DNA from: Corynebacterium renale | GTDB lineage: Bacteria; Actinomycetota; Actinomycetes; Mycobacteriales; Mycobacteriaceae | DNA length: 64,000 nt | NCBI RefSeq assembly: GCF_002563965.1 | Contig: NZ_PDJF01000001.1 | Location: forward strand, 992,001-1,056,000 | Direction: 5' to 3' | Shown here: piece after piece, positions 35,679 through 43,922 of the stretch | How the letters are laid out: every line of letters begins with the position of its first letter | Position numbering within the stretch: position 1 is the first letter of the stretch | Notes under the pieces: generated by a model | What the model was told of the DNA's origin: nothing | The model's database searches: none | What the model saw: only the letters and a program-made list of their open reading frames with translations | Position numbers and translations under genes: made by a program

Positions 35679-36309
35679 GTGACTTCCTAGTTTTCGGGGC
35701 GGAAATGCCCGTGACCTGCAATGCGGTGGGGGAATTGTCGCGGGTGTGGCGGGTGAGCACGCCCCATGCCACGGCCTCCTTGTCCAGGAGGGCTTTGACT
35801 GTGGTGGCGTGTTCGCGCCCCAACGTCAGGCGGACCACGCCCTGCGGGGTCTCGATGGCGGCCTCGTACCCGCCGCGGCTGGAGTACCGGAACAGCCGCC
35901 CGCGCACGCTGCCCAAGGACTGGACTTCCCCGGTGCGGGCAGCTTTGACGTGGGACTTCAACTGCTTATCGACGCCCACACGCCCCACCCGCATCTCCTT
36001 CACCCCGCGACGAGACGCACCGCGTAGCACCCGCGACGCCGCCGACAACGCCTGGTCCGACCACCCGCGCGGCCGCGTCGCCTCCTGTGCCAGCTGGCTT
36101 AAGCCCCGCTCAATCAATTCCGTGACCTCTGCGGGCGCGTTCACAGTAATACTGTGTTCGGCGAAGTGGACGTCGGCCACCGTCAACGTGGTGCGCTTAC
36201 CTGGCTGTAGCGCTTGTACGAGGCGCACCGCAGCCTGGGCGGTCTCCGTGAGCGCGCGGGCATCCATGCGCGCCGGGTCGCCGGCGAAGGTTAAGCGTAA
36301 AGGCTCCAT
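35671..36309 (-). CDS. Uncharacterised 212-residue partner of the PIN-domain protein
   Basis: Start at ATG 36309 (MEPLRLTFAGDPARMDARAL). The frame further upstream is Pro/His-rich and crosses the protease promoter, so it was discounted. Basic central segment (GWSDQALSAASRVLRGASRRGVKEMRVGRVGVDKQLKSHVK) and a beta-rich end. No known domain recognised. Its tight 8-bp overlap with the PIN gene suggests a functional pair, possibly antitoxin and toxin, but it is not a typical VapB. Confidence 0.6.
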   Translation of the reverse strand: MEPLRLTFAGDPARMDARALTETAQAAVRLVQALQPGKRTTLTVADVHFAEHSITVNAPAEVTELIERGLSQLAQEATRPRGWSDQALSAASRVLRGASRRGVKEMRVGRVGVDKQLKSHVKAARTGEVQSLGSVRGRLFRYSSRGGYEAAIETPQGVVRLTLGREHATTVKALLDKEAVAWGVLTRHTRDNSPTALQVTGISAPKTRKSHA

Positions 36310-36439
36310 TCGGTTAAGTGTAGCGGGGGCGGGTTGGGGTTCCGCGTGCGGATGCGCGTGGGGGTGTTGGGGCGTGGGAGTAGGCGCGCGGGTTACTATG
36401 CTGCACGTCTCCTGCTTTCTTCCGGGAAAGGACCCTGTG

Positions 36440-37276
36440 GTGAATCCAGCTCCCCTTACTAGCGCCGCCCGCCGAGCCCGTACTGCGCTCGCCGCTGTTA
36501 TGGCCTTCGTATTACTGCTGACCTCTCTCGTGGCCCCCGTGCCGGCGGGCGCGCAGGCGCGACCGGTGGTCAACCAGGGCAGCGTGGTGGAAACGTCGCT
36601 GGGCAGTTGCACGGTGGGCGCCGTGGACCAGCAGCGCCGTATCGCTGTGATTGCGGCGCATTGCGGTAACCGCGCCGGCGAACCGGTGGCGCTCTATTCG
36701 GGCGGCAAGTACTACCCGCAGGCCGGCACGTTCCACCCTTCGCCGCAGTGGGATCCGGGTACGTTTTCCAACGACTGGGCCATCATCAAGCTCAGCGATG
36801 GGGTGCAGGTGGGGCAGAACGTGTTCGCTGCGGAGCAGATGGACCTGGACCAGGTGCGCACGGGTGACCGGATCTGTTTCCACGGCAGGACGACGCACCC
36901 GGACGGCGTGAGTTATTCGTGCAGCACGGTTGCGGCAGTTGCGGGGTCTTCGATTTTCTACGTTGGTGGCGAGGCGCTGCACGAGGGCGATTCCGGCGGC
37001 CCCACCTGGATTGAGCGCGGTGGCCAGCGCTACTTCGTGGGCGTGACGTCCGGCTGGTACTGGCAGGTGCAGAGTCCCAACAATAAGCTGGCGCGCGCCA
37101 CGTATCCCCGCGATCGTCCCCGGGTCACTCTTGAGCAGATGGACGCGATTTACCGGGAGGCGTTCCCCAACCCTGAGCCGGCCGGGGAAGGTTCTTCGTC
37201 GGGAGGCATCATCGCGACGATCATCATTCTGTTGCTGAGTTTCCTGGGCGTGGGTGTGCCCCACATCCTCCGCTAG
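36440..37276 (+). CDS. Secreted, membrane-anchored trypsin-like serine protease (S1)
   Basis: A 278-residue protein from GTG 36440, chosen because AAAGGA lies 7 bases upstream. An ATG at 36398 has no such site. Signal peptide (TALAAVMAFVLLLTSLVAPVPAGAQA), then the S1 triad: His in IAAHCGN, Asp in SNDWAII, Ser in GDSGGPTW. A C-terminal helix (GGIIATIIILLLSFLGVGVPHIL) would anchor it. It faces away from the PIN pair and is followed by a truncated paralogue. Confidence 0.88.
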   Translation: MNPAPLTSAARRARTALAAVMAFVLLLTSLVAPVPAGAQARPVVNQGSVVETSLGSCTVGAVDQQRRIAVIAAHCGNRAGEPVALYSGGKYYPQAGTFHPSPQWDPGTFSNDWAIIKLSDGVQVGQNVFAAEQMDLDQVRTGDRICFHGRTTHPDGVSYSCSTVAAVAGSSIFYVGGEALHEGDSGGPTWIERGGQRYFVGVTSGWYWQVQSPNNKLARATYPRDRPRVTLEQMDAIYREAFPNPEPAGEGSSSGGIIATIIILLLSFLGVGVPHILR

Positions 37277-37282
37277 TTGGGT

Positions 37283-37295
37283 GCTTATCGACGCC
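37283..37295 (+). repeat. Intergenic copy of the polar motif GCTTATCGACGCC
   Basis: One of twelve copies of GCTTATCGACG in the window. + strand copies start at 241, 5648, 20255, 21536, 24599, 28787, 35964, 37283, 47398, 53572 and 59149. The single - strand copy is at 49696-49708. This copy is outside any gene, and those at 20255, 21536 and 35964 lie antisense in genes, so coding cannot explain the motif. Confidence 0.8.
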
Positions 37296-37419
37296 CCTAC
37301 CGGCCCATTCCCCTCCCGTGAAAAGGGTGCGTGAGGTGCAAAACACCGGCCAATGTGCGAAGCTATATACCTAGCCGAAAATCAGCTTCTTGACAGCTGT
37401 TTCCCAAGAGGAGTTTTCC

Positions 37420-37629
37420 ATGCTTCGTTCCCTTTATTCTTTCCCACGCGCAGTACTTGCCGCGGTGGTTTCAGTTGCGCTGGCGTTGACGGCCGTTGTT
37501 GCTACGCCGAGCCAGGCGCAGTCGCGACTCTTTGTCGATCAGGGCAGTGTGATCAACGCAGGCAAGGGCGGATGCACTGTTGGCCTGGTTGCTAAAGCGG
37601 AATACGAAATTCCTGCAGCGATCGTGTAA
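37420..37629 (+). pseudogene. Truncated trypsin-like protease paralogue
   Basis: From ATG 37420 (AAGAGGAG upstream) the 69 residues give a signal peptide (VLAAVVSVALALTAVVATPSQAQS) and then FVDQGSVINAGKGGCTVGLV, parallel to the N-terminus of the protease at 36440. The frame stops before any catalytic residue, exactly where the very AT-rich island begins. A secreted stub could still be made, but not a protease. Confidence 0.8.
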
Positions 37630-38115
37630 ACCAAGACTAACTTATTTATTAGTACACTTTTCATTGCCGTATGACTTCAGAGTTTCGCTTACCGCCCTTT
37701 GTTCTGTAAGTAGCGTTAATATTTATAAATTGAAGGTCTAGAAAGCGTGATTGCCTTTAATATTTATTAAAAATAAAAAATATTTTTAATAAAACAATTT
37801 GCAAACCTGTAAGTTTTCGTTCAGTGCTAGATGGTAAAGATTGTGAAGGTGTTATTAGAATGCCGGATTTATCCAATAAAATGTGCTCACTGTTTTTTGA
37901 ATCACGACGAATATTTTATATATTGGGAAGAAAGGTGCGGGAAGTGGAGGGTGAGAATTAAATGTTTTAAAAGTGTTTGTTAAGTCATTTGCAAATATGC
38001 TGCGAAAGAATTGGGGAAATCTACAGTGTTCCGCACTGCTAAATCGGCGTGGCCCAAAAAGAAAAACTTGTATACGCGTATTAAAGTGTATTGCAAGAAG
38101 GAGGTATATTGCTTG
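37630..38115. other. AT-rich island, left non-coding part
   Basis: About 490 bases with runs such as AATATTTATTAAAAATAAAAAATATTTTTAAT, in strong contrast to the GC-rich surroundings. No gene or clear terminator is seen. It begins inside the truncated protease, so the left junction of the inserted DNA is near 37600-37630. Confidence 0.6.
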
Positions 38116-38994
38116 ATGCATTTTCATAACAACGATTTAAGGCAAGGTGCAGAAATGGACAGGACCTCTAAATTTAAAAATGTCACTGAGATTATAACGA
38201 GTTTCAGTATGGTAATTGTTGGAATTTGGGGAATAGTTCAGATCTCCGAACAGCTAGAGCTTAATCGGGAACTGAATCAGACCACATTAGACACGTATTT
38301 GGTCGAAGTTGGGAAAGCTGAAAGGGATATAGAGCTGCAGGATCGGGTATATTTGGGGAAATTGACTGGCGAGTTAACGCCTGAGGGGGTTGAGTTAACC
38401 AATTATGCAACGCAGCGTACTTCACCCGCTGCCTTTTTCGCTAGGTTAGAAGGGATTGACGGGGGCGTTTCTGACCTAATGGGGGAGGTGGAGGTGATTC
38501 CAGCTTGTAGCTCTATTGTAATTCCTTGGGAATCAATTAGGGAATCTGTCGAAATGGTTAATAAAGATTTGAAAAAAGATGATGGAGAAACTTTTGGTGA
38601 AGAACTCCTTTTTGATAAAAATACTCTGGCGGAACTGGCTTTAGTTGTGTAGGCACCTTCAGGTAAGTGGTATTATCAAGACGTAGGGGGAGGGGTTTTT
38701 GTAGTAGACACTTCAAGTTTAGACAACGGAAAAGAAAATTTACATTTGCAAAGTAATGACGAGGATCAAGACTATGACCGTTTGCGAAATAGTAGGCTGC
38801 AACAGGCTTTTACTGGCGTGTCTCCTTCTGAAGTACTTGACTTAGTTTATGAGGTAAACGGGGATGATGAGCCAGTCTATTCTGGTGCATCCGTCTACAA
38901 TCAATATAAACTTTCATCACGCGTTGTAATGGGCGGGCAAGTATCCTCCTCGACTTATTGGAATGTGGAAAAAAACAGTTTCTCATGTAATTAA
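38116..38994 (+). pseudogene. Membrane-anchored protein gene interrupted by an amber codon
   Basis: From ATG 38116 (AAGGAGG 11 bases upstream) 178 codons run to TAG 38650-38652. The same frame continues open without shift from 38653 to TAA 38992-38994, another 113 codons. The product has an N-terminal helix (IITSFSMVIVGIWGIVQI) and a charged, acidic soluble domain on both sides of the stop. Low GC content and AT-rich codons set it apart. It is most simply a nonsense-inactivated gene. Readthrough or two separate polypeptides is possible. No family recognised. Confidence 0.65.
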
Positions 38995-39336
38995 GCAATC
39001 TAATATTTCTGCTGTGAAGAAGGTGTTTGGAACCTGCACATGCATTTACTTTCGTAATGTTTATCCTCGATTGTTTCGCAGTTGAGACTGGTGTCTCTTA
39101 TTTTATGGATTGGCGAATTTGAAAATGTTATGATGCAATAAATCGCTCTTTTGGGGTGTAATTCGGTGATTGCATAAAAATGTGTATGGGGCTTGTTTTT
39201 AAGAAAATTTAAAGCCATTCCGTGTCGAATTTTGTTTTATTCGTGCTCGATTATTATTGCCAACTAGAAAATTTGTGCAAATAAATAAGGCCACCATTGC
39301 TTGAGGCATCAGCACCTTTCTAGGATAATAAAGACC
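38995..39336. other. AT-rich island, right non-coding part
   Basis: About 340 AT-rich bases with no gene. GC content recovers near 39290-39330, marking the right junction of the island just before the flavodoxin-like gene. I see no direct repeat pair at the two junctions by eye. Confidence 0.5.
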
Positions 39337-39852
39337 ATGTCTGCCTGCGATGTTTTGTTCTCGTCGTTTTATGGTTCTACCCGCCAGTATGCGGAGGCGC
39401 TAGCGCACCGCCTTGGGGTCACCGCCCGCGAACTTGAGGGCGCGGGCGCGCTCGATAAGCCCACGATTGTGCTCGCACCGATTCACGGCCCGGCGAGCGC
39501 GGGGGTTAGCTACCTGCGTCACCAAACAAAAGAGGCGCTGCAGGTGCACCCGGTGGCGCTGGTGACGGTGGGGATGAGTTTGGATGAGGTGGCCGTCGAA
39601 AAGGACTTCGCGGCGAAGCTCCTCGGTGACCGAGCTAGCTGCGTCACCCGCTTCTACCTGCCCGGACGCCTGAACTATTCGGAACTGTCGACCGCGCACA
39701 GTGCCACGATGCGGGGCGTAATTAGTGCGTTGAAGCTGAAGCCGCGTAAGTCGGACAATGACCGCATGATGATTGACACGTACGGCAAGGATGTGGACCG
39801 CGTGGACGTCGAGAAGCTTGACCCCATCGTGGAGTGGGCGCGAGCCCTGTAA
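39337..39852 (+). CDS. Flavodoxin-domain protein
   Basis: A 171-residue protein starting MSACDVLFSSFYGSTRQYAEALAHRLG, where SSFYGSTRQ is the flavodoxin phosphate-binding loop for FMN. The later pattern is like HemG-type flavodoxins (ALVTVGMSLDEVA). It could carry electrons or act as a menaquinone-linked oxidase. ATG 39337 chosen over a frame open from 39301. It is convergent with the next gene, the stops touching. Confidence 0.7.
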   Translation: MSACDVLFSSFYGSTRQYAEALAHRLGVTARELEGAGALDKPTIVLAPIHGPASAGVSYLRHQTKEALQVHPVALVTVGMSLDEVAVEKDFAAKLLGDRASCVTRFYLPGRLNYSELSTAHSATMRGVISALKLKPRKSDNDRMMIDTYGKDVDRVDVEKLDPIVEWARAL

Positions 39853-40248
39853 CTACAACCCCCGCGCCCGGTGCAGCATCGCGGACGCCACCTCCACGCG
39901 GACCATCGTGTCTTGGGCGTCGACGACTGCAAAGCCGCCGGCGAAAGACCAGCGTGATTCTTCCCAGCTGCCGTGGGTGGTGGAGGCGTGGCCCTCGATA
40001 AGCAGGACCCAACCGTGCGGGTCGCGGGGCTGGAAGATGATGGTCACGCGGTCGTCGGCGGGCAGGCGGTTTGTGACGCTGCGCGCCAGGCTGCCCGGCA
40101 CCTCCATGGCCCGGCCACCGTCAACGACGCGCACCACCACCTCGTGGACGCGGGCGAAATCGCCGTCCGCGGGCGTCGGGATGATGATCCCCGGCCCGTA
40201 CAAAGCCAGGGTGTCGGCGAGTTCGTGGTGCGGCACGCGAATAGTCAT
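39853..40248 (-). CDS. Possible FMN-binding split-barrel (pyridoxamine-phosphate-oxidase-like) protein
   Basis: A 131-residue protein. The pattern HELADTLALYGPGIIIPTPADGDFARVHEVVVRV and DDRVTIIFQPRDPHGWVLLIEGHAS resembles the beta strands of small flavin split-barrel proteins. The match is by general shape, not a firm signature, so the function is open. It follows the large surface-protein gene by 9 bp and may be co-transcribed with it. Confidence 0.5.
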   Translation of the reverse strand: MTIRVPHHELADTLALYGPGIIIPTPADGDFARVHEVVVRVVDGGRAMEVPGSLARSVTNRLPADDRVTIIFQPRDPHGWVLLIEGHASTTHGSWEESRWSFAGGFAVVDAQDTMVRVEVASAMLHRARGL

Positions 40249-40257
40249 GGCCCGAGT

Positions 40258-43200
40258 CTAACCCTCTCGCAGAGTGGCGTGCGCCCGCCGGAACGCGCTG
40301 CCGCCCAAGGTCAGGGCGCCCGCGCCAAGCAGCGCCAACGCCCCCGCCCACAGGAGCTGGGTGTGCGCGCCGGTATCGGCGAGTGCCGCGCGCCCTGGGC
40401 TGCTGGCCTGCGTGTTTGCAGGCGCATTCGCGCCCGCGCCCGCCGGAGCCGTGCCGGCTGGTTTGCCTGCGGGGTCGGCGGGGCTGTTGCCTAGGGCTGT
40501 TGCTGCGAACTTGTCCGCGGCCGTGAACATTTTCTTGGCTTCGTCGAAGACACCTTTCCACCCTGAGCTGTCTGTGCTTGCACTGCCGCCCACGCCAGAA
40601 CCGCCCGAGCCCGCGGAACCGGCCGCCCCGAGGTCCACGCGGAAAGTGATAGTCTCCCACTCGGTTTTAGTCGCCCCGTCCAGGGAAACGGCCCGCATCG
40701 CAATCGTGTATTCGCCAGGGGTGCTGAAGATCCAGTCGGCGTGCGTGTGGAAAGGCCCGTCGCCAGCCACTACCGAAGGTCCGTCGCTGCTGGCCAGGGT
40801 GCGTGCGTCGACACCCAAGCCAGGCAGGTGGCCGGCCCACCAGCGTCCACCCTCGGGCGCGGATTGCGGCGCGACCTCGATGTTCATGCCATCCGGGAAT
40901 TGCTGGGCCACGTGCGTGGTGCTAAATCCGGGCCATGGCGCATCCGGCGCTTGGGTCAGCGGCAGATGGTAGAAGCCGGTGCCGGGTGAAACGAATCGGC
41001 CCACGATCGCAGCGACGTCCCGGGGTAGGGAACCGGCCTCAAATTGGACGCGCCGCTGCGCGCCCACCACGAGCGCCACGTCCTGGGGCTTGTAGGTATC
41101 CGATTCGTGCGTGACGTAAAAACCCAGCGTGCCGTCGCGGTGCTGGGGGCCGAAGTCGATGTGTCCGCTGGTCAATTCAACAGCGTTCGGATTCGCGGGA
41201 GCCACCGAACCCGGGGCGGGAGGTTCAGGCTGCCCCGGCTGGCCGGGCGCAGGAACATCAACCCCAGGCGCCCCGCCGGCAGCGTCGGTCTCGCCAACGC
41301 GGAAGCGCAAAGTACCCGCCTCCGTAGTACTCAGCGGAGTATCTACTCTCACTTCGATCTCGTACGTCCCCGGCTGAGTGAAATACCAGGCCAGATGCCG
41401 GTGCATGGAACCCTGTTCGGAGTAGCTTGTCGCCTGCTGATTCCCAGCAATCGCCTCGGTCCCGTTGAACGCGCGCCACTGCCCGCCAGCCGGGGCGCTC
41501 ACCGGCGTGAAGTGGAATACGTACTTACCCGGGTGGCTCTGGTACATGTGCTCGTTGCTCAGGCCCGGCCACACCAACCCGCGGCGTTGGGTCGCGGGCA
41601 GTTCGTAGACGCTTTCGCCAGCAGAGGCCAGGCCGGGCACGGGGCGGCGGAGGGTTTTCTGCGCCTGTTGCGGCACCGCAAACGTCACAGCATTAAGGTC
41701 GCGCCACACTGCGCCCCGGGCGTGGTTGTTGGTCTCGTCTTTGGCAGCCATCACGAGTTTTCCCTCGCGCTGGTGTGGGGCGATGTCCACGTGGCCGTCG
41801 TAAAGCGTGACCGCGTCGGCCCAACCATCTTTCTGCTCCGACGCGGCGGGTCCCTCGGCCCGGGAGTAGCGTGTCGACGTCGCCGGCAACGCCCGGTAGC
41901 CCTCGGCAAAAAGGCGGCTGAACAGTGCTGCGCCGGGGGCGTCGGAACGCGATTCCGGCGTGATCTGCAGCAGGAGTTGGTAGCCGGGGCCGGTGCAATC
42001 GCCGACGTACGTGCGCAGCGTCCGGTTGCCCGGCGAGCTGATGTAGTTGAGTTCGCAGTCGGCGGGCACGCGCTCGGGAAGCTCCTGCAGCGGCTCATCG
42101 CCGACGCGATACAAACCACCCCTGACCTCGACGGACGTATCCGCATCCGCCGGGGTGATGGTCACCTCAAAATCCTCGCCCATGACCTCGCTGGTCGCCA
42201 CAGCAACCTCGTGGCTGCTCGGGCTAAACGGCGCGGTCTCAAACGCCGGCGCTGGATCCGCGCTGTTCGGGGTAGGGAACTCGCCCATCTCTGACGTACT
42301 CTGCGCCACCTTCCCGGTGTGGTGCTGCAAGGGAGCGGACACCCAGCGCCCGCTTTGCGACGCCCCACCCGGCACATACACCACCTGGAAATCCGAAGAA
42401 TAACCGCCAATCATCTCATCCCACTGCGCTTTACCCGCCTCCACGGGAACTTCCGCCAACCGGTATCCGTCGATGTAGAAGACCGCGTGGCCGCTGTCCT
42501 TCGCGTTGCCGGTGTCGAAAGAAAGGGTGGTGAGCACGCCTTCCCGGGCACCTTTCGTGTCGGCGGCTGAGGGCGCAATACTCAACGTCGGCGTGTTGCC
42601 GGTCTGCTTCGCGGGGGCGGCGTTGTAGGAGGAGGCGACGTCGTGAAGCGTGGTGAGGCGGGGATCCGTGCCGCCTACCTGCCACCGCAACACCTGCGGT
42701 TCCGATGCGATGAACCGACCATCCGTGGTGCGCGCGCTGGCCCGATACCAGACCTGGTAGAGGCCCGGCTTGGTGAACGTCATGTCATTGTGAGTGTGCG
42801 TGCCCTGCGCCACCCACGTTGCGCGCAAGCCCTTATCGTGCGACGACCACAGACGCTGCGCCGGCCACTCCTCGCCACCGTAGTTGAACAATTCCATGCG
42901 GCCGGGCCCATCGAATCCGACGATCTCCATATTGAACGACTGGTCGCGGAAGTTCTCCGTCGGAAGGTTCGCCGACGCCCCGAAGCCCGCCCAAATCGGA
43001 ATCTGCTCCTGTGGGAACCCCGTCGCCGGGCCTCCGTAATACAGCAGCGTGCCCGGGTCGCCCATGAAAGAAAGGCGCGGATCGTCCGGCACGCGCCAGG
43101 CATACATGCCCAGGCCGCCATCGACCTGCCCGCGCGACACCCAGTTCACCGTGTCCTCGATCGGCTTCAGGCCCGAGCTATTGGACATGAGCTGGAAGTT

Positions 43201-43344
43201 CGAGCCGTCCCACGTGGCGTGCGGTGCGTCCACGTGCTCCTGCGTATGCACTACCAGCGGCGTCTCCGCGGTGGATTTCGGGTGGGGGAGGGCAGCGGCC
43301 AACACTAGGAAGAGCGCCGCGAACAGGGAAAGGAATCTTGTCAT
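40258..43344 (-). CDS. Large sortase-anchored surface protein (choice-of-anchor M / actinobacterial surface-domain type)
   Basis: A 1028-residue protein with a signal peptide (FLSLFAALFLVLAAALPHPKS) and three or more copies of an actinobacterial surface-anchored domain. Each has a GHVDIAPHQREGKL/GHIDFGPQHRDGTL start and a WPGLS/WPGFST motif near its end. The C-terminus has the sortase-type LADTG, a hydrophobic helix and the basic tail FRRAHATLREG. Domains of this kind (TIGR03769) occur in proteins coupled to metal ABC transporters. No transporter genes are adjacent here. A Zur-like site lies upstream, which would fit a role in zinc acquisition. Confidence 0.82.
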   Translation of the reverse strand: MTRFLSLFAALFLVLAAALPHPKSTAETPLVVHTQEHVDAPHATWDGSNFQLMSNSSGLKPIEDTVNWVSRGQVDGGLGMYAWRVPDDPRLSFMGDPGTLLYYGGPATGFPQEQIPIWAGFGASANLPTENFRDQSFNMEIVGFDGPGRMELFNYGGEEWPAQRLWSSHDKGLRATWVAQGTHTHNDMTFTKPGLYQVWYRASARTTDGRFIASEPQVLRWQVGGTDPRLTTLHDVASSYNAAPAKQTGNTPTLSIAPSAADTKGAREGVLTTLSFDTGNAKDSGHAVFYIDGYRLAEVPVEAGKAQWDEMIGGYSSDFQVVYVPGGASQSGRWVSAPLQHHTGKVAQSTSEMGEFPTPNSADPAPAFETAPFSPSSHEVAVATSEVMGEDFEVTITPADADTSVEVRGGLYRVGDEPLQELPERVPADCELNYISSPGNRTLRTYVGDCTGPGYQLLLQITPESRSDAPGAALFSRLFAEGYRALPATSTRYSRAEGPAASEQKDGWADAVTLYDGHVDIAPHQREGKLVMAAKDETNNHARGAVWRDLNAVTFAVPQQAQKTLRRPVPGLASAGESVYELPATQRRGLVWPGLSNEHMYQSHPGKYVFHFTPVSAPAGGQWRAFNGTEAIAGNQQATSYSEQGSMHRHLAWYFTQPGTYEIEVRVDTPLSTTEAGTLRFRVGETDAAGGAPGVDVPAPGQPGQPEPPAPGSVAPANPNAVELTSGHIDFGPQHRDGTLGFYVTHESDTYKPQDVALVVGAQRRVQFEAGSLPRDVAAIVGRFVSPGTGFYHLPLTQAPDAPWPGFSTTHVAQQFPDGMNIEVAPQSAPEGGRWWAGHLPGLGVDARTLASSDGPSVVAGDGPFHTHADWIFSTPGEYTIAMRAVSLDGATKTEWETITFRVDLGAAGSAGSGGSGVGGSASTDSSGWKGVFDEAKKMFTAADKFAATALGNSPADPAGKPAGTAPAGAGANAPANTQASSPGRAALADTGAHTQLLWAGALALLGAGALTLGGSAFRRAHATLREG

Positions 43345-43395
43345 CAGGCAGAACGTCGCTTTCGGGAACCGTTTTCAATAATGCGTTTAGCGTAA

Positions 43396-43410
43396 TGAAA
43401 ATCGTTTCCG
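43396..43410 (-). promoter_or_regulatory. Zur-like operator before the surface-protein gene
   Basis: TGAAAATCGTTTCCG matches the actinobacterial Zur pattern TGAAAATGATTTTCA at 11 of 15 positions. It is 52-66 bp upstream of the start at 43344, a promoter-like position. Not tested against a matrix. Confidence 0.4.
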
Positions 43411-43470
43411 ATAGCAATGTGGTGGGGTGGCGTTTGCGTGGTTTCGGGCAGGAGCTTTCGGGCGACGGCG

Positions 43471-43570
43471 TGCATATTTATCGGCTAGGGTTAATATGCT
43501 TGGTCGCGCCCCGGGCGGCGAATGCTTGCGACCTGGGATGTTAAGCCTGGCTCGTAAGGCTGGCTTTTCG
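43471..43570 (-). repeat. Palindromic repeat family A, copy A4 (inverted)
   Basis: Arms TTAATATGCTTGGTCGC (43491-43507) and GCGACCTGGGATGTTAA (43528-43544). On the - strand it begins AAAAGCCAGCCTTACGAGCC and ends ATAAATATGCA, so it is oriented opposite to A1-A3. Confidence 0.8.
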
Positions 43571-43613
43571 GTGCGTGTTTCGGTGGCTGCGGGCGGGGGC
43601 TTTCGGGCGTGCG

Positions 43614-43702
43614 TGATACGAAAACTACATTTTCCCGAATTTCAGAAAACGCGACCTGCAGAAACGCAGAGCAGTGGAAGGCAAAATGTAGTTTTCGTAT
43701 CA
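43614..43702 (-). repeat. Palindromic repeat family C, copy C3 (inverted)
   Basis: Perfect 20-bp arms TGATACGAAAACTACATTTT (43614-43633) and its complement (43683-43702). On the - strand the core reads GCGTTTCTGCAGGTCGCG, matching C1 and C2. Confidence 0.85.
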
Positions 43703-43780
43703 TTCTGTCCTGCGTTTGAGTTTTGCGCCGTCCGCCAAAGTCCACGCGTGCAACGCTCTGGCCTTTTAAGTGTCAGCATT

Positions 43781-43903
43781 CAGCCGGACGGGAAGATCTG
43801 TGGCGCGCGGCAGCGCGCCTCGTTCTGGCCCGCGCACGCTTTAAGGGGGCGTAGCTAAAAGGACCGGCGCAGGGGCGCCGGACAGATCTATCCCTGCAGG
43901 TGG
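43781..43903 (-). repeat. Double-hairpin repeat family D, copy D2 (inverted)
   Basis: The reverse complement of D1, with hairpins GGCGCGC/GCGCGCC (43802-43819) and CCGGCGC/GCGCCGG (43864-43881) and the same GATCTGTCCGG and CCTTTTAGCT segments. Confidence 0.85.
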
Positions 43904-43922
43904 GAAACCTGGGGCTGCCAAG

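Noticed and set aside
35705..36439. Upstream extension of the S1 protease frame to 35705
   Set aside because: It crosses the PIN partner gene on the other strand; the signal peptide and ribosome site place the start at 36440.
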